DNA from: Polyangium jinanense
GTDB taxonomy: Bacteria > Myxococcota > Polyangia > Polyangiales > Polyangiaceae
DNA: 64,000 bases
Direction of reading: 5' to 3'
Assembly: GCF_028435365.1 (NCBI RefSeq)
Contig: NZ_JAGTJJ010000001.1
Coordinates: 62,001 to 126,000, forward strand
The position numbers and the translations under genes were made by a program. Of this stretch, positions 25,602 to 34,320 are shown one piece after another. The notes beneath the pieces are model-generated. The model was not told where the DNA came from and made no database searches. It saw only the letters and a program-made list of their open reading frames with translations. Within the stretch, counting starts at the first letter, position 1. Every line of letters begins with the position of its first letter.

Positions 25602-26690
25602 TCAGAGCTCCGCGGTCGTCAGCCACTTCGGGTTCTTCTCGGTCCCGTCGAAGCGCTCGGTATTCTTGAACGGCTCGTACTGCCCGCTCCGGCCCGCCGG
25701 CGCCGTCCGCGCGAGCAGCGTCTCCTTCTCCTCCTTGCGCAACGGCTCGAACGTATAGGCCGTATGCAGCGCCTGCTCCAGCACGCCCGCCGTGTCACAG
25801 CCCGTGATCACCACTGACGTCGGCAAGGACATCGCATACCGCAGGCATTCCGGCGCGCTCACCAGGCCGCTCTCGAGCAGGATCCCCGACGCCAGCGGCT
25901 TCATTCCGAGCACGCCGATGTCGTGCTCCACGAGAACCGGCAAGACATCCTTCTCGAAGCTCTTGTAATGCGCATCCATCGGGTTCAGCGGCATCTGCAC
26001 CGTGTCGAACGTGAACCCGTGCTCGAACCCCGCCTTCAGCATGGCCACCATGTACGCCGGATCCTTGTGCCCGGTAAAACCGATGTACCGCAGCTTTCCG
26101 GCCTGCTTCGCCGCGAAGAGCGCCTCCATCATCCCGTCCGGCCCGAAGACCCGCGCCGGATCGCTTCCGCGGATCACCTCGTGGATCTGCACGAGATCGA
26201 TCACGTCCGTGCGCAGCCGCTTCAGCGATTGATCGAGCTGCTCGGCCGCCGATTGCCGCGTGCGGCCGTCGAGCTTCGTCATCAGGAACGCCTTCTGCCG
26301 GTATCCATCCTGGAGTGCCACACCCATGCGGCGCTCGCTCTCGCCGTCGTTGTAATCCCAGCAGTTGTCCAGGAAATTGACCCCGTGATCCAGCGCCATC
26401 CGGATGATGCGGATGCTCTCCTGGGGGTCTTTTTGCATCCCGACGTGGAACCCCCCGAGCCCCACCACGCTCACGCGCTCGCCCGTCCGGCCGAGCACAC
26501 GCGTCGGCATCGTCGCGCCGGCCGGGAGCGGGATGTCCCCTTCTCGCGGCGCGCCGGGACGCGGCCCGCGCGGCGGCGCATCCGATGAACCCGACCCGCC
26601 GCCATTGTCTCGCGTGGATGCACATGCGGTGAGCGCGAGGCCCACGCCGACCGAACCGATGAACGTGCGCCGCGTAAATCGTGCCACCAT
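25602..26690 (-). CDS. Aldo/keto reductase with Tat signal and lipobox
   Basis: 362 aa. The N-terminus MVARFTRRTFIGSVGVGLAL then TACAS has a twin-arginine motif and a lipobox (LTAC), so export as a folded lipoprotein is predicted. The reductase barrel follows: VLGRTGERVSVVGLGGFHVG, DNCWDYNDGESERRMG (catalytic Asp and Tyr region), FLMTKLDGR (Lys) and VQIHEV (His). The C-terminal part has VLGMKPLASGIL and TSVVITGCD, the nucleotide-binding end. The family reduces aldehydes and ketones with NADPH. Export of such an enzyme is uncommon; Tat would carry it with cofactor bound. It lies between the methyltransferase (79 bp) and fghA (41 bp). Confidence 0.88.
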   Translation of the reverse strand: MVARFTRRTFIGSVGVGLALTACASTRDNGGGSGSSDAPPRGPRPGAPREGDIPLPAGATMPTRVLGRTGERVSVVGLGGFHVGMQKDPQESIRIIRMALDHGVNFLDNCWDYNDGESERRMGVALQDGYRQKAFLMTKLDGRTRQSAAEQLDQSLKRLRTDVIDLVQIHEVIRGSDPARVFGPDGMMEALFAAKQAGKLRYIGFTGHKDPAYMVAMLKAGFEHGFTFDTVQMPLNPMDAHYKSFEKDVLPVLVEHDIGVLGMKPLASGILLESGLVSAPECLRYAMSLPTSVVITGCDTAGVLEQALHTAYTFEPLRKEEKETLLARTAPAGRSGQYEPFKNTERFDGTEKNPKWLTTAEL

Positions 26691-26769
26691 GCGAGCCCCC
26701 GACGAGGCCGGCATTGCAGGGGACGTGCCGCGGCGCGGTCGGGCGAGCCCGGGCCGCGGGCGGAATCGA

Positions 26770-27414
26770 TTACTCCGTCCGCTCGATCGACACGAGCCAC
26801 GCCTCCGCGTATCCCTTGCCGCCGAGCATGTGCTCGAACCGCGCCGGCCGGATCTGCCGCACCTTCCAGCCGGACGCGAATGCCGCGCGAAGATCCGCCT
26901 CCGAGAGCCGCCGCGGCCCCTCCGTGCCCGGCTCCTTGTCGCTCCAAACGAGCGCGTGATACATGCCGCCCGGACGAACCACGTGCGAAAGGCTCTCCAC
27001 GTATCGCGGACGCATCTCGCTGCCGAACACGTGGAGCAGCCCCGAATCCAGCACCGTATCGAACGTCCGCCCGAGCATCTCGAGCTCCAGCGCATTGCCG
27101 CGCACGAATTGCACGGGCACGGAGCTCCGCTCTGCGCGCGTCCGGGCCTTCGAAAGCGCGTTCTCCACCATGTCGAGCCCCGTCACCGCGTGCCCCCGCG
27201 CCGCGAGGAAAATCGCGTTGTCGCCCGGCCCGCAGCCCACGTCGAGCACGTCGCCGTGGAAGGCCCCCGCCTCCGCCAGCGCCACGATGTCCGCTTGCGG
27301 CCGGCCGATGTCCCAGGGCGCGTGCACGCCCTCCTCGTAGGCATGGTGGAACGCCGAGGGCTCCGGTGGAGCCGTCACGTCCCTCGTTCCTTCGCCTTCG
27401 CCTTCGCTTGCCAT
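26770..27414 (-). CDS. Class I SAM-dependent methyltransferase
   Basis: 214 aa from the ATG at 27414, which has GAGGAG 8 nt upstream; an in-frame ATG at 27453 is possible but has a poorer site. SAM-binding motif I is VLDVGCGPGDNAIFLAARG, the acidic motif II end is VTGLDMVENAL, and the post-I region is FDTVLDSGLLHVF. It resembles small-molecule methyltransferases of the thiopurine or tellurite-resistance type, but the substrate is unknown. The cytosolic protein leads the minus-strand group methyltransferase, reductase, fghA and is divergent from the gene at 27605. Confidence 0.88.
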   Translation of the reverse strand: MASEGEGEGTRDVTAPPEPSAFHHAYEEGVHAPWDIGRPQADIVALAEAGAFHGDVLDVGCGPGDNAIFLAARGHAVTGLDMVENALSKARTRAERSSVPVQFVRGNALELEMLGRTFDTVLDSGLLHVFGSEMRPRYVESLSHVVRPGGMYHALVWSDKEPGTEGPRRLSEADLRAAFASGWKVRQIRPARFEHMLGGKGYAEAWLVSIERTE

Positions 27415-27604
27415 CACACCTCTCCTCGGTGTTTCCGGTTGGTCCCTCTCCATGCGGCGGCGCCTCCTCGGCGGCAAGGTTTTGCGCGCGCGCTTTCGTG
27501 CGCGGCTTCTTCGCGGCCTGCCGCGGGGCGCTTCGACCGGAAGGCTCGACGCCGGCGGACACGAGCGGTAGGAAAGAAGGATCCGCCGTCGTCGACCTCG
27601 CGCC

Positions 27605-28534
27605 ATGCGTCCCTCCCAAGCGCCCCTTTGCCTCCTTCCCTTTGCCCTCGCGGGCCTCGTCGGGGCCTGCCCGCGCGCCGCGGCGGCCGCGCCTCCGGGG
27701 CCCTCCGACGAGCAAAAACAGGCCTGCGCCGACGCCTCCGAGCAAGGCCAGGAGCTGCGCGACCAGGGCAAGCTCCTCGCCGCGCGCGAGCGCTTCCTCG
27801 CTTGCGCCGCGGAAGCCTGTCCGCCCATCATCCGCAAGGACTGCGCCGACTGGCTCGCCGACCTCGACGAGCGCACCCCCTCCATCGTCCTCGAGGCCCG
27901 CGGCCCCGAAGGCCAGGACCTCACCAACGTCCGCGTCCTCGAAGGTGAACGCGAGCTCGCCGCGTCCCTCGACGGCAAAGCGATCCCCCTCGATCCCGGC
28001 GAACACCGCCTCCGTTACGAGTGGCCGGGCGCCCCTTTCGTCGAGGAGCGAATCGTCCTCCGCGAAGGCGAACACCGCCGTCGCCTCTCCGTTCGATTCA
28101 CGCCCCCCGCGCCTCCTCCGCCCAAAACCCCTGCGCCCGCCGCGCCTCCGCCGCGCCCCCTTCCCCTCGCGCCCCTCGTCCTCGGCGGCGTGGCCCTCGC
28201 GGGCGCCGCGGCATTCACCGGCCTCGCCGTGAGCGCGAAGAGCGATTACGATCACCTCGACAGGACCTGTGCGCCGCGCTGTACGGACGACCTCGTCGAT
28301 CCCGTACGTACCAAGCTCATTCTCGCCAACGTCTCCCTCGGCGTGTCCGTCGTCTCCCTGGGCGTCGCCACGGTCCTCTGGTTCACCCGCCCCCAGAATT
28401 CGCCCGGAAAAACCCCCACGACCGCCTTTGCCATCACGCCCCTGCCCGGCGGCGCCGCGGCCTTCTTCGGCGGCCCCCTCCCGTTCGACGGATCGTCCCG
28501 CGCCAGGGTGATGGCCCCGATCACCCCCCCATGA
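27605..28534 (+). CDS. Myxobacterial-type secreted/membrane protein with PEGA-like domain
   Basis: 309 aa. The N-terminal signal (LCLLPFALAGLVGACPRAAA) is followed by a Cys-rich helical segment (QKQACADASEQGQELRDQGK, LACAAEACPPIIRKDCADWL). A beta domain about 90-165 comes next (LDPGEHRLRYEWPGAPFVEE), resembling PEGA-type carbohydrate- or lipid-anchored repeats. A Pro-rich linker and two hydrophobic segments (LAPLVLGGVALAGAAAFTGL; LANVSLGVSVVSLGVATVLW) follow. This layout is common among uncharacterised myxobacterial envelope proteins. No enzymatic motif is seen. Its upstream gap with the methyltransferase gene (27415-27604) must hold both promoters. Confidence 0.75.
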   Translation: MRPSQAPLCLLPFALAGLVGACPRAAAAAPPGPSDEQKQACADASEQGQELRDQGKLLAARERFLACAAEACPPIIRKDCADWLADLDERTPSIVLEARGPEGQDLTNVRVLEGERELAASLDGKAIPLDPGEHRLRYEWPGAPFVEERIVLREGEHRRRLSVRFTPPAPPPPKTPAPAAPPPRPLPLAPLVLGGVALAGAAAFTGLAVSAKSDYDHLDRTCAPRCTDDLVDPVRTKLILANVSLGVSVVSLGVATVLWFTRPQNSPGKTPTTAFAITPLPGGAAAFFGGPLPFDGSSRARVMAPITPP

Positions 28535-28627
28535 ACGAGCGGATCACCCCTCTCCCCCGGGCGCTTCGTTTCCGGCCGATTTCCTGATCCTCTCGCCCCG
28601 GCATGCCCGTTGCGATGGGGCCGGGGC

Positions 28628-29905
28628 ATGAAGCACTGGAACCGTCGACGCTTCCTCTCGGGCATGGGCGCGGCCCTCGTCGCCGCCCCCGTCCTCGGCC
28701 TCCTCGAGCGTGATATTCGCGCCGAAAACGCGACGCCGGCCCGTCGCCTCGTCGTGTTCTTCTCGCCAAACGGCACCATTCACAAGCACTGGCGCCCGAG
28801 CGGCAGCGGGTCGAACTTCTCGTTCCCCGCGGGCAGCATCCTCGAGCCGCTCGCCGCGCACAAGAGCCGCCTCATCGTGTGCGACGGCATCGATTTCCAC
28901 GGCGTCGACAACCACGAAGCCGGCATGGGCGCCATGCTCACCGGCGGAGGCACCGTCGGCACGGAGACCGCGGGCAAGAGCCTCGATCAATACGTCGCCT
29001 CCCGCATCGGCCAGAACGATCGATTCTCCTCCCTCGAGCTCGGCGTGCAGACGAGCGCCTGGGGCGGCGGCATCCAGACCCGCATCTCCTACGCGGGCCC
29101 CGGCCAGTTCGTCCCGCCCGACGACAGCCCGAAGAGCGTTTATACCCGCATGTTCGGCGACGCCGTCGGCGGTCCGGGGGAGCTCGACGCGGCCCTCGCC
29201 CGCAAAAAGAGCATCCTCGACCTGCTCCGCGGCGAGCTCGGCACCTTGCGCGGCCGCGTCGGCTCGCAGGAGCGCGAGAAACTCGACGAGCACCTCGAAT
29301 CCCTGAAGAAACTCGAATCCGGCCTCGAAGGCCCGCTCTGCGCCCCGCCCGCGGCCCCGCCCTCGGTCGGCACCTACGATAACGACGCGTTCCCCACGAT
29401 CGGCAAATCCCAGATGGATCTGCTCGTCCTCGCGCTCGCCTGCGACATGACGCGCGTCGCGTCCGTGCAATGGAACCACACCGTCGGGCCCGTCGTCATG
29501 AGCTGGCTCGGCGTCGCCGAGGGCCACCACGGCCTCTCCCACAGCGACGACAGTAACTCCAAGGGCGTCGCCGAGTTCATCGCCACCGAGCGCTGGTATG
29601 CCGAGCAGTTCGCCTACCTCCTCGAGCGCCTCGCCACCACGCCCGATCCGCAGGGCGGCATGCTCCTCGATTCCACCGTCGTCCTTTGGTGCAAGGAGCT
29701 CGGCGACAGCCGCCTCCACGATTGCAAGTCCGTGCCGTTCGTCCTCGCGGGCGGCGGCGGCCTCTCCACGGGCCGGTATCTGAGCTTCGGCGGCGCGCCG
29801 CACAACCGCCTCCTCGTCTCCGTCTGCCACGCCCTCGGCCTCGACAACAAGACCTTCGGCGATCCGGCAAAAGGCTCGGGTCCCCTGCCGGAGCTCTTCG
29901 CGTGA
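28628..29905 (+). CDS. DUF1552 protein, Tat-exported
   Basis: 425 aa from the ATG at 28628. The start MKHWNRRRFLSGMGAALVAA is a twin-arginine signal. The body follows DUF1552: LVVFFSPNGTIHKHWRPSG, LEPLAAHKSRLIVCDGIDF, NHEAGMGAMLTGGG, FSSLELGVQT, SPKSVYTRMFG and later ACDMTRVASVQWNHTVGP and GHHGLSHSDDS. DUF1552 is related to sulfatase-like DUF1501 proteins. It occurs next to DUF1592 proteins in planctomycetes and myxobacteria, probably acting as a pair in the cell envelope; their substrate is not known. The partner starts 26 bp downstream. Confidence 0.9.
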   Translation: MKHWNRRRFLSGMGAALVAAPVLGLLERDIRAENATPARRLVVFFSPNGTIHKHWRPSGSGSNFSFPAGSILEPLAAHKSRLIVCDGIDFHGVDNHEAGMGAMLTGGGTVGTETAGKSLDQYVASRIGQNDRFSSLELGVQTSAWGGGIQTRISYAGPGQFVPPDDSPKSVYTRMFGDAVGGPGELDAALARKKSILDLLRGELGTLRGRVGSQEREKLDEHLESLKKLESGLEGPLCAPPAAPPSVGTYDNDAFPTIGKSQMDLLVLALACDMTRVASVQWNHTVGPVVMSWLGVAEGHHGLSHSDDSNSKGVAEFIATERWYAEQFAYLLERLATTPDPQGGMLLDSTVVLWCKELGDSRLHDCKSVPFVLAGGGGLSTGRYLSFGGAPHNRLLVSVCHALGLDNKTFGDPAKGSGPLPELFA

Positions 29906-29931
29906 AACCCTTTTTTAGAAACGTGGGAGCC

Positions 29932-32310
29932 ATGGCCATGCTGCGCACTTTCCTTCGCTCGAATTCGATCCGGATCACGGGCGCCCTCGCCCTCACGGCC
30001 GCCTTCGCCGGCTGCCTCGGCGGGGAAGACGAAAAAGAGGGGGCGCCCGGCGTAGTCGGTTGTCCGGACGACCTCGCGTTCTTCGAGAACAACATCTACG
30101 AGCCCCTGCTCGAAAAGAAATGCTTCGTCTGCCACAGCGCGACGGGCATGGCCGGCAAGAGCCGCCTCGTCCTCACGCCGCGGAGCGAGCCCGACGCCCT
30201 CGAAAAGAATCTCGAAGTGGCTCGCGCGCTCGCCGTCGACCAGCCCGCTGGCGTCTCGGTCCTCCTCTCGCGCCCCTCGGGCCAGCACCCGAATGGCCAC
30301 CCCGGCGGCACCATCGTCGAGCCGGGCAGCCCTGATTACGCGACGCTCTCGCTCTTCATCACGCGCACAACCCGCGGCGAAGGCTGCGCCGCGCCGTCCG
30401 CCGCTTGCACCACCGTGCAGCCAGGACCGCGTGTCCTCCGGCGCCTCACCCGCGGCGAATACGACGCCACGATCGCGGAGCTCTTCGGCATCGAGTCGCA
30501 ATGGGGCGCCTCCTTCGTCCCCGACATCGTCATCGGCGGCTTCGACAACAACGAAGACGCGCTCCGCGTGAGCCCGCTCTTCGCCGACCAGGTCCGCCGC
30601 GCCGCCGAGGAGATCGCAACGCTTGCCCTGACGAACCCTTCGAGCATCCTGCCGTGCGACCCCGTCGCCGCCGGCCCCGAGGCCTGCGCGAAGACGTTCG
30701 TCGAGACGTTCGGCAAGCGCGCCTTCCGCCGCCCGCTCAGCGAAGACGACAGCAAGCGTTACCTCGCGCTCTACCAGACGATCGCCTCCAAGGAGGGCTT
30801 CAACGAGGGCATCGAGGCCGTGATCACGGCCATGCTCCAGTCGCCGCATTTCCTCTATCGCACCGAGCTCGGCGACGAATCCGTCACCAGCGAGGGTGGC
30901 CGCGTTCGTTTGACCCCCTACGAGATCGCCACCGAGCTCTCCTACATGCTCTGGGGCACGATGCCGGACGACGAGCTCTTCGCCGCCGCCGACGCGAATG
31001 CGCTCGGCACGCCGGAGCAGATCGAGGCCCAGGCCAAGCGCCTCCTCGAGGATCCCCGGAGCGACGAGATCCTCGAGCGGTTCGCCATTGCCTGGCTCGA
31101 GCTCGATCGGATCGAAGCCGCGCCCAAGGACTCCGCCACCTACCCCGAATGGAACGCCGAGATCCGCGCCGCCATGATCGAGGAGACGCGCATCTTCGTG
31201 CGCCACGTCATCCGCAATGGTGAAGGCACGATCGCGGAGCTGCTCGATGCCCCCTACACCTTCGTGAGCCCGAAACTCGCGGCTTATTACGGTTTGCCCG
31301 CGCCCGCGGGCGCCGGGGGCGAAAACGATTTCGGCAGGGTCGAGCTCGAAGGCTCCGGCCGCGCCGGCATCCTCTCGCACGGCAGCGTCCTCGCCACGCA
31401 CGGAAAACCGGCCGGCTCCTCGCCCGTCCATCGCGGCAAGCTCGTCCGCGAACGCCTGTTTTGCCAGCCCTTGCCGCCGCCGCCGCCCGGCGTCGTCGCC
31501 GAGCCGCCGCCTGTCGATCCGACGAAGAGCACCCGCGAGCGCTACGCGGCGCACACCACCGTCGAGCTCTGCAAGAGCTGCCACGACCTCGTCGACCCCA
31601 TCGGCTTCGCCTTCGAGCATTTCGATGGCATCGGCCGGTATCGCGCCGACGAGAATGGCCTGCCGATCGACGCCTCTGGCGAGATCCTCTCGGCCCCGTC
31701 CACCACGGGCTCGTTCGTGGGTGTCCCCGAGCTCGCCTCCGTCCTCGCGGGCAGCGCCGACGCGCAGGGTTGTTATGCGCGCTCGTGGCTTCGTTATGCG
31801 TACGGACAGCTCGACGAGGGCCGGCTCGCTTGCCTTTCCAGCCAGGTCGCGGACGAATTCCAGAAAGGAAACCTCCGTGTCCTCGACCTCCTCGTCGCGC
31901 TCACGCGCACCTCGCATTTCACCGAGCGCGTCGCGGATCCCCCGGAGCCCGGCGGCAATCCCACGGGCGCGGGCGGCTCCGGCGCCGGCGGCGCGGGAGG
32001 TGGCGATCCCACCGGCTCCGGCGGCGCGGGCGCGGGCGGCGGTGATCCCGGCCCCACGCTCCCGTACGTCGTGGCGACCACCGTCGACAGCGATTGGGGC
32101 AGCGGGTATCAGCTCACGGTCGAGGTCACGAACATCGGAAAAGAAAGCCTCACCTGGTCCATCCCGATGCAGGTCGACGGCACGATCGACAACATCTGGA
32201 ATGCGGGCTATACGGTGACGGACGGCACGACACACTTCGTCGGCGCCGCACACAATGCCACCCTCGCGCCGGGCCAGGCCACGAGCTTCGGCTTCGTCGC
32301 GACGCGCTGA
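29932..32310 (+). CDS. DUF1592/1588/1585 diheme-type lipoprotein fused to a CBM2-like module
   Basis: 792 aa from the ATG after GTGGGAG. The lipobox is AFAGC (Cys28). A heme c motif CFVCH lies at 64-68 and a second, CKSCH, near 540. Between them are the planctomycete-type domains: LRRLTRGEYDATIAELFGI (DUF1587/1595), FGKRAFRRPLSEDD (DUF1592), SHGSVLATHGKPAGSSPVHR (DUF1588) and GIGRYRADENGLPIDASGEI (DUF1585). A Gly/Pro-rich linker leads to about 80 residues (YQLTVEVTNIGKESLTWSIP, NIWNAGYTV, LAPGQATSFGFV) that fit a family-2 carbohydrate-binding module. It is paired with DUF1552 and followed at 57 bp by a glycoside hydrolase, which suggests action on polysaccharide. Confidence 0.88.
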   Translation: MAMLRTFLRSNSIRITGALALTAAFAGCLGGEDEKEGAPGVVGCPDDLAFFENNIYEPLLEKKCFVCHSATGMAGKSRLVLTPRSEPDALEKNLEVARALAVDQPAGVSVLLSRPSGQHPNGHPGGTIVEPGSPDYATLSLFITRTTRGEGCAAPSAACTTVQPGPRVLRRLTRGEYDATIAELFGIESQWGASFVPDIVIGGFDNNEDALRVSPLFADQVRRAAEEIATLALTNPSSILPCDPVAAGPEACAKTFVETFGKRAFRRPLSEDDSKRYLALYQTIASKEGFNEGIEAVITAMLQSPHFLYRTELGDESVTSEGGRVRLTPYEIATELSYMLWGTMPDDELFAAADANALGTPEQIEAQAKRLLEDPRSDEILERFAIAWLELDRIEAAPKDSATYPEWNAEIRAAMIEETRIFVRHVIRNGEGTIAELLDAPYTFVSPKLAAYYGLPAPAGAGGENDFGRVELEGSGRAGILSHGSVLATHGKPAGSSPVHRGKLVRERLFCQPLPPPPPGVVAEPPPVDPTKSTRERYAAHTTVELCKSCHDLVDPIGFAFEHFDGIGRYRADENGLPIDASGEILSAPSTTGSFVGVPELASVLAGSADAQGCYARSWLRYAYGQLDEGRLACLSSQVADEFQKGNLRVLDLLVALTRTSHFTERVADPPEPGGNPTGAGGSGAGGAGGGDPTGSGGAGAGGGDPGPTLPYVVATTVDSDWGSGYQLTVEVTNIGKESLTWSIPMQVDGTIDNIWNAGYTVTDGTTHFVGAAHNATLAPGQATSFGFVATR

Positions 32311-32367
32311 ACGACGAGAAGGCCGACTTTCGATCCGGACGGGCGGGCCCTACGGTTCGCGGAGACC

Positions 32368-33930
32368 ATGGTCCCCGCGCCGCCCGCCCTCGCCGATCCC
32401 GTCGTGGATCTCCCCACGACCTGGTACGGCCCCGCCGTCGCGCGATTCGAGGCGGCGTTCCCGGGCAATCCCTACGATCCTGAAGAAAACGACGTCCGCG
32501 TCGTCTTCATCTCTGCGAACGGCGAGCGCTTCGAGCGTATCGCGTACCCGGACGGGACCTCCGCCTACGCGGCCGTCCTCGTCGCGCCGCGGCCCGGGCC
32601 GTATCGCCCGCTCCTCTATCGCAATGGGGTCCTCCAGCCCATCGAGGCCCGGAGTGCGTACGTTCGTCTCGACGACCGCCTGCCGCGCGGCTTCCTCCGC
32701 ATCGACGCGCGCAATCCAAACCGCTTCGTGTGGGACGACGGCACGCCGTATTACCCGCTCGGCTTCAATCTCGGCTGGCAGATGCCGGACATGCCGCCCA
32801 TGGCCGAGCAGCTCGCGCGCATGGGCGCGGCCGGGATCCAGTGGACGCGCATCTGGGCGAGCTCCTGGGACGGGAAAAACCCGTTCTGGCCCGTGGATGA
32901 TCCGGCGGCGCCGCGGGATCGTCTCTGGCCGCCGGCGCTCGCGAAATGGGATGCCCTCTTCGGGGCCTGCGAAAAGGCGGGCATCTCGATGCAAATGGTC
33001 CTCTTCAATCACGGATCCTTCAGCACCCTCGTCAACCCGAACTGGCCCGATCATCCGTGGAATGCGGCCCGCGGCGGCTTCTTGACGGACGCGGCCGACG
33101 TCTTCGCGGACGCCGAGGCGAAGCGGCGCATGAAAATGTGGCTCCGCCACGCCGTCGCCCGCTTCTCGCATTCGCCGTCCCTCTTCGCCTGGGAGCTCTG
33201 GAACGAGGTCGAGTGGACGGATGCCTCGTTCGCCGGGCGATTCTCGGACATCACGGCGTGGCACGACGAAATGGCGCACTACATCCGCGCCCTCGATCCC
33301 TACGGCCATCCGGTGACCACGAGCGCGCTGCTCGCGCCGCCGTCGACGTGGCGCGCCATGGACTTCCTCCAACCCCACCTCTACACGGACGCCGTCACGC
33401 TCTTCGCGCGCCTCGGCTGGCTCCCGACCCGCGCGCCGGCCTTTTTTGGCGAGATCGGCCCGTCGCACCCCGCGCAGGTGAACCTTCGTGCCTTCGTCCG
33501 CGACGCCATCTATGCCGGCATGCTCCGCAATCAGGCCGGCACGCCCATGTTCTGGTACTGGGATCTCGTCGAAAAGCATGATCTTTACGGCGAATTTCGG
33601 ACCGCGGCGAAAGTGCTCGACAGAAGCCGCCTGGCCCTTCATCCTCGCGCCGAGAGCCGCCCCATCGTCGTCATCCCGCCCTCGCCCGCACTCGCGCTCG
33701 GGGAGCGAAATTGGCTGACGATCCGGATCACGGCCGCTTCCCCGAGGAGCATTCGTATCCTCGGCGCTCGTCTCGACGAAGGCGCCTACCATCGCACGAC
33801 CATCGACCTCGAAACAGGGCAATCGTTCGAGGACGTGGTGCATGCCGGACAAACCGGAGTGGAGGTCGCTCTCCCGGGGGCCGACGTGGTCATGGTGTTC
33901 GACAAACGCGCCTCGCCGTCAACCCTTTGA
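32368..33930 (+). CDS. GH5-like glycoside hydrolase with DUF5060-like N-terminus
   Basis: 520 aa. Residues about 15-100 are a beta domain (FEAAFPGNPYDPEENDVRVV, ISANGERFERIAYPDG) like DUF5060. From 125 a TIM-barrel reads FLRIDARNPNRFVWDDGTPY then PLGFNLGW and GIQWTRIWASSWDG. Catalytic positions look intact: acid/base Glu280 in WELWNEVEW and nucleophile Glu362 in FFGEIGPSH, with the HLYTD strand between. A C-terminal beta domain closes the protein. It should cleave beta-linked glycans; which one is unknown. A signal peptide is not obvious at the ATG used (MVPAPPALADPVVD), so the start or export route is uncertain. It is probably co-transcribed with the CBM-bearing lipoprotein. Confidence 0.85.
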   Translation: MVPAPPALADPVVDLPTTWYGPAVARFEAAFPGNPYDPEENDVRVVFISANGERFERIAYPDGTSAYAAVLVAPRPGPYRPLLYRNGVLQPIEARSAYVRLDDRLPRGFLRIDARNPNRFVWDDGTPYYPLGFNLGWQMPDMPPMAEQLARMGAAGIQWTRIWASSWDGKNPFWPVDDPAAPRDRLWPPALAKWDALFGACEKAGISMQMVLFNHGSFSTLVNPNWPDHPWNAARGGFLTDAADVFADAEAKRRMKMWLRHAVARFSHSPSLFAWELWNEVEWTDASFAGRFSDITAWHDEMAHYIRALDPYGHPVTTSALLAPPSTWRAMDFLQPHLYTDAVTLFARLGWLPTRAPAFFGEIGPSHPAQVNLRAFVRDAIYAGMLRNQAGTPMFWYWDLVEKHDLYGEFRTAAKVLDRSRLALHPRAESRPIVVIPPSPALALGERNWLTIRITAASPRSIRILGARLDEGAYHRTTIDLETGQSFEDVVHAGQTGVEVALPGADVVMVFDKRASPSTL

Positions 33931-34057
33931 CCTCGTACATTCGCTCGCTACCCCGACATTCATGACAAAGCGTACAGCGCCCCCTTCGAAAAGCGCGGGC
34001 CTTTAGGAAGGACGCCCATCACCGGAGAACCTGGAGCCCCTTTGCCAAATATGGGCG

Positions 34058-34086
34058 TTGCCGGGCTCTTGGTATTTCCGTACCAT
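34058..34086 (+). promoter_or_regulatory. Candidate promoter of the MEDS histidine kinase
   Basis: TTGCCG (34058-34063), a 17-bp spacer and TACCAT (34081-34086) precede the ATG at 34093 by 6 nt. If used, the transcript would start about at the ATG (leaderless). Confidence 0.3.
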
Positions 34087-34092
34087 TCTCCC

Positions 34093-34320
34093 ATGGCTGT
34101 CCCGATGCCCAAAACGACGCTGCGCGCGGCTTCCGCTGGGGCTCCTCCGCTCGGCGAGCTGCCGTGAGGCGCGCACGTCTGCCAGTTCTATCGGGGCCAA
34201 AAGGAGCTTCTCGACACGCTGATCCCCTACTTCCAGTTCGGGCTCGCCCATGGCCAGCAGTGCCTCTGGATCGCCGCAGAGCCCCTGCGGGCGGCCGAGG
34301 CGCGCGAGGCCCTCCGCGCC
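34093..34320 (+). pseudogene. 5' part of the MEDS histidine kinase, interrupted by in-frame TGA at 34165
   Basis: From the ATG at 34093 the frame reads MAVPMPKTTLRAASAG then APPLGELP, a TGA at 34165-34167, and continues GAHVCQFYRGQKELLDTLIP, YFQFGLAHGQQCLWIAAEPL. This is the start of a MEDS domain. Homologous domains commonly have Trp just before G-[AT]-H-[VI]-C, so one change TGG to TGA explains the stop. There is no ATG, GTG or TTG in this frame between the stop and the GTG at 34321. The domain is therefore either lost, read through, or the base is a sequencing error. Confidence 0.75.

Noticed and set aside
29614..32253. Minus-strand open frame opposite DUF1592
   Set aside because: Antisense to a clear protein with heme and family motifs; the translation is charged low complexity.
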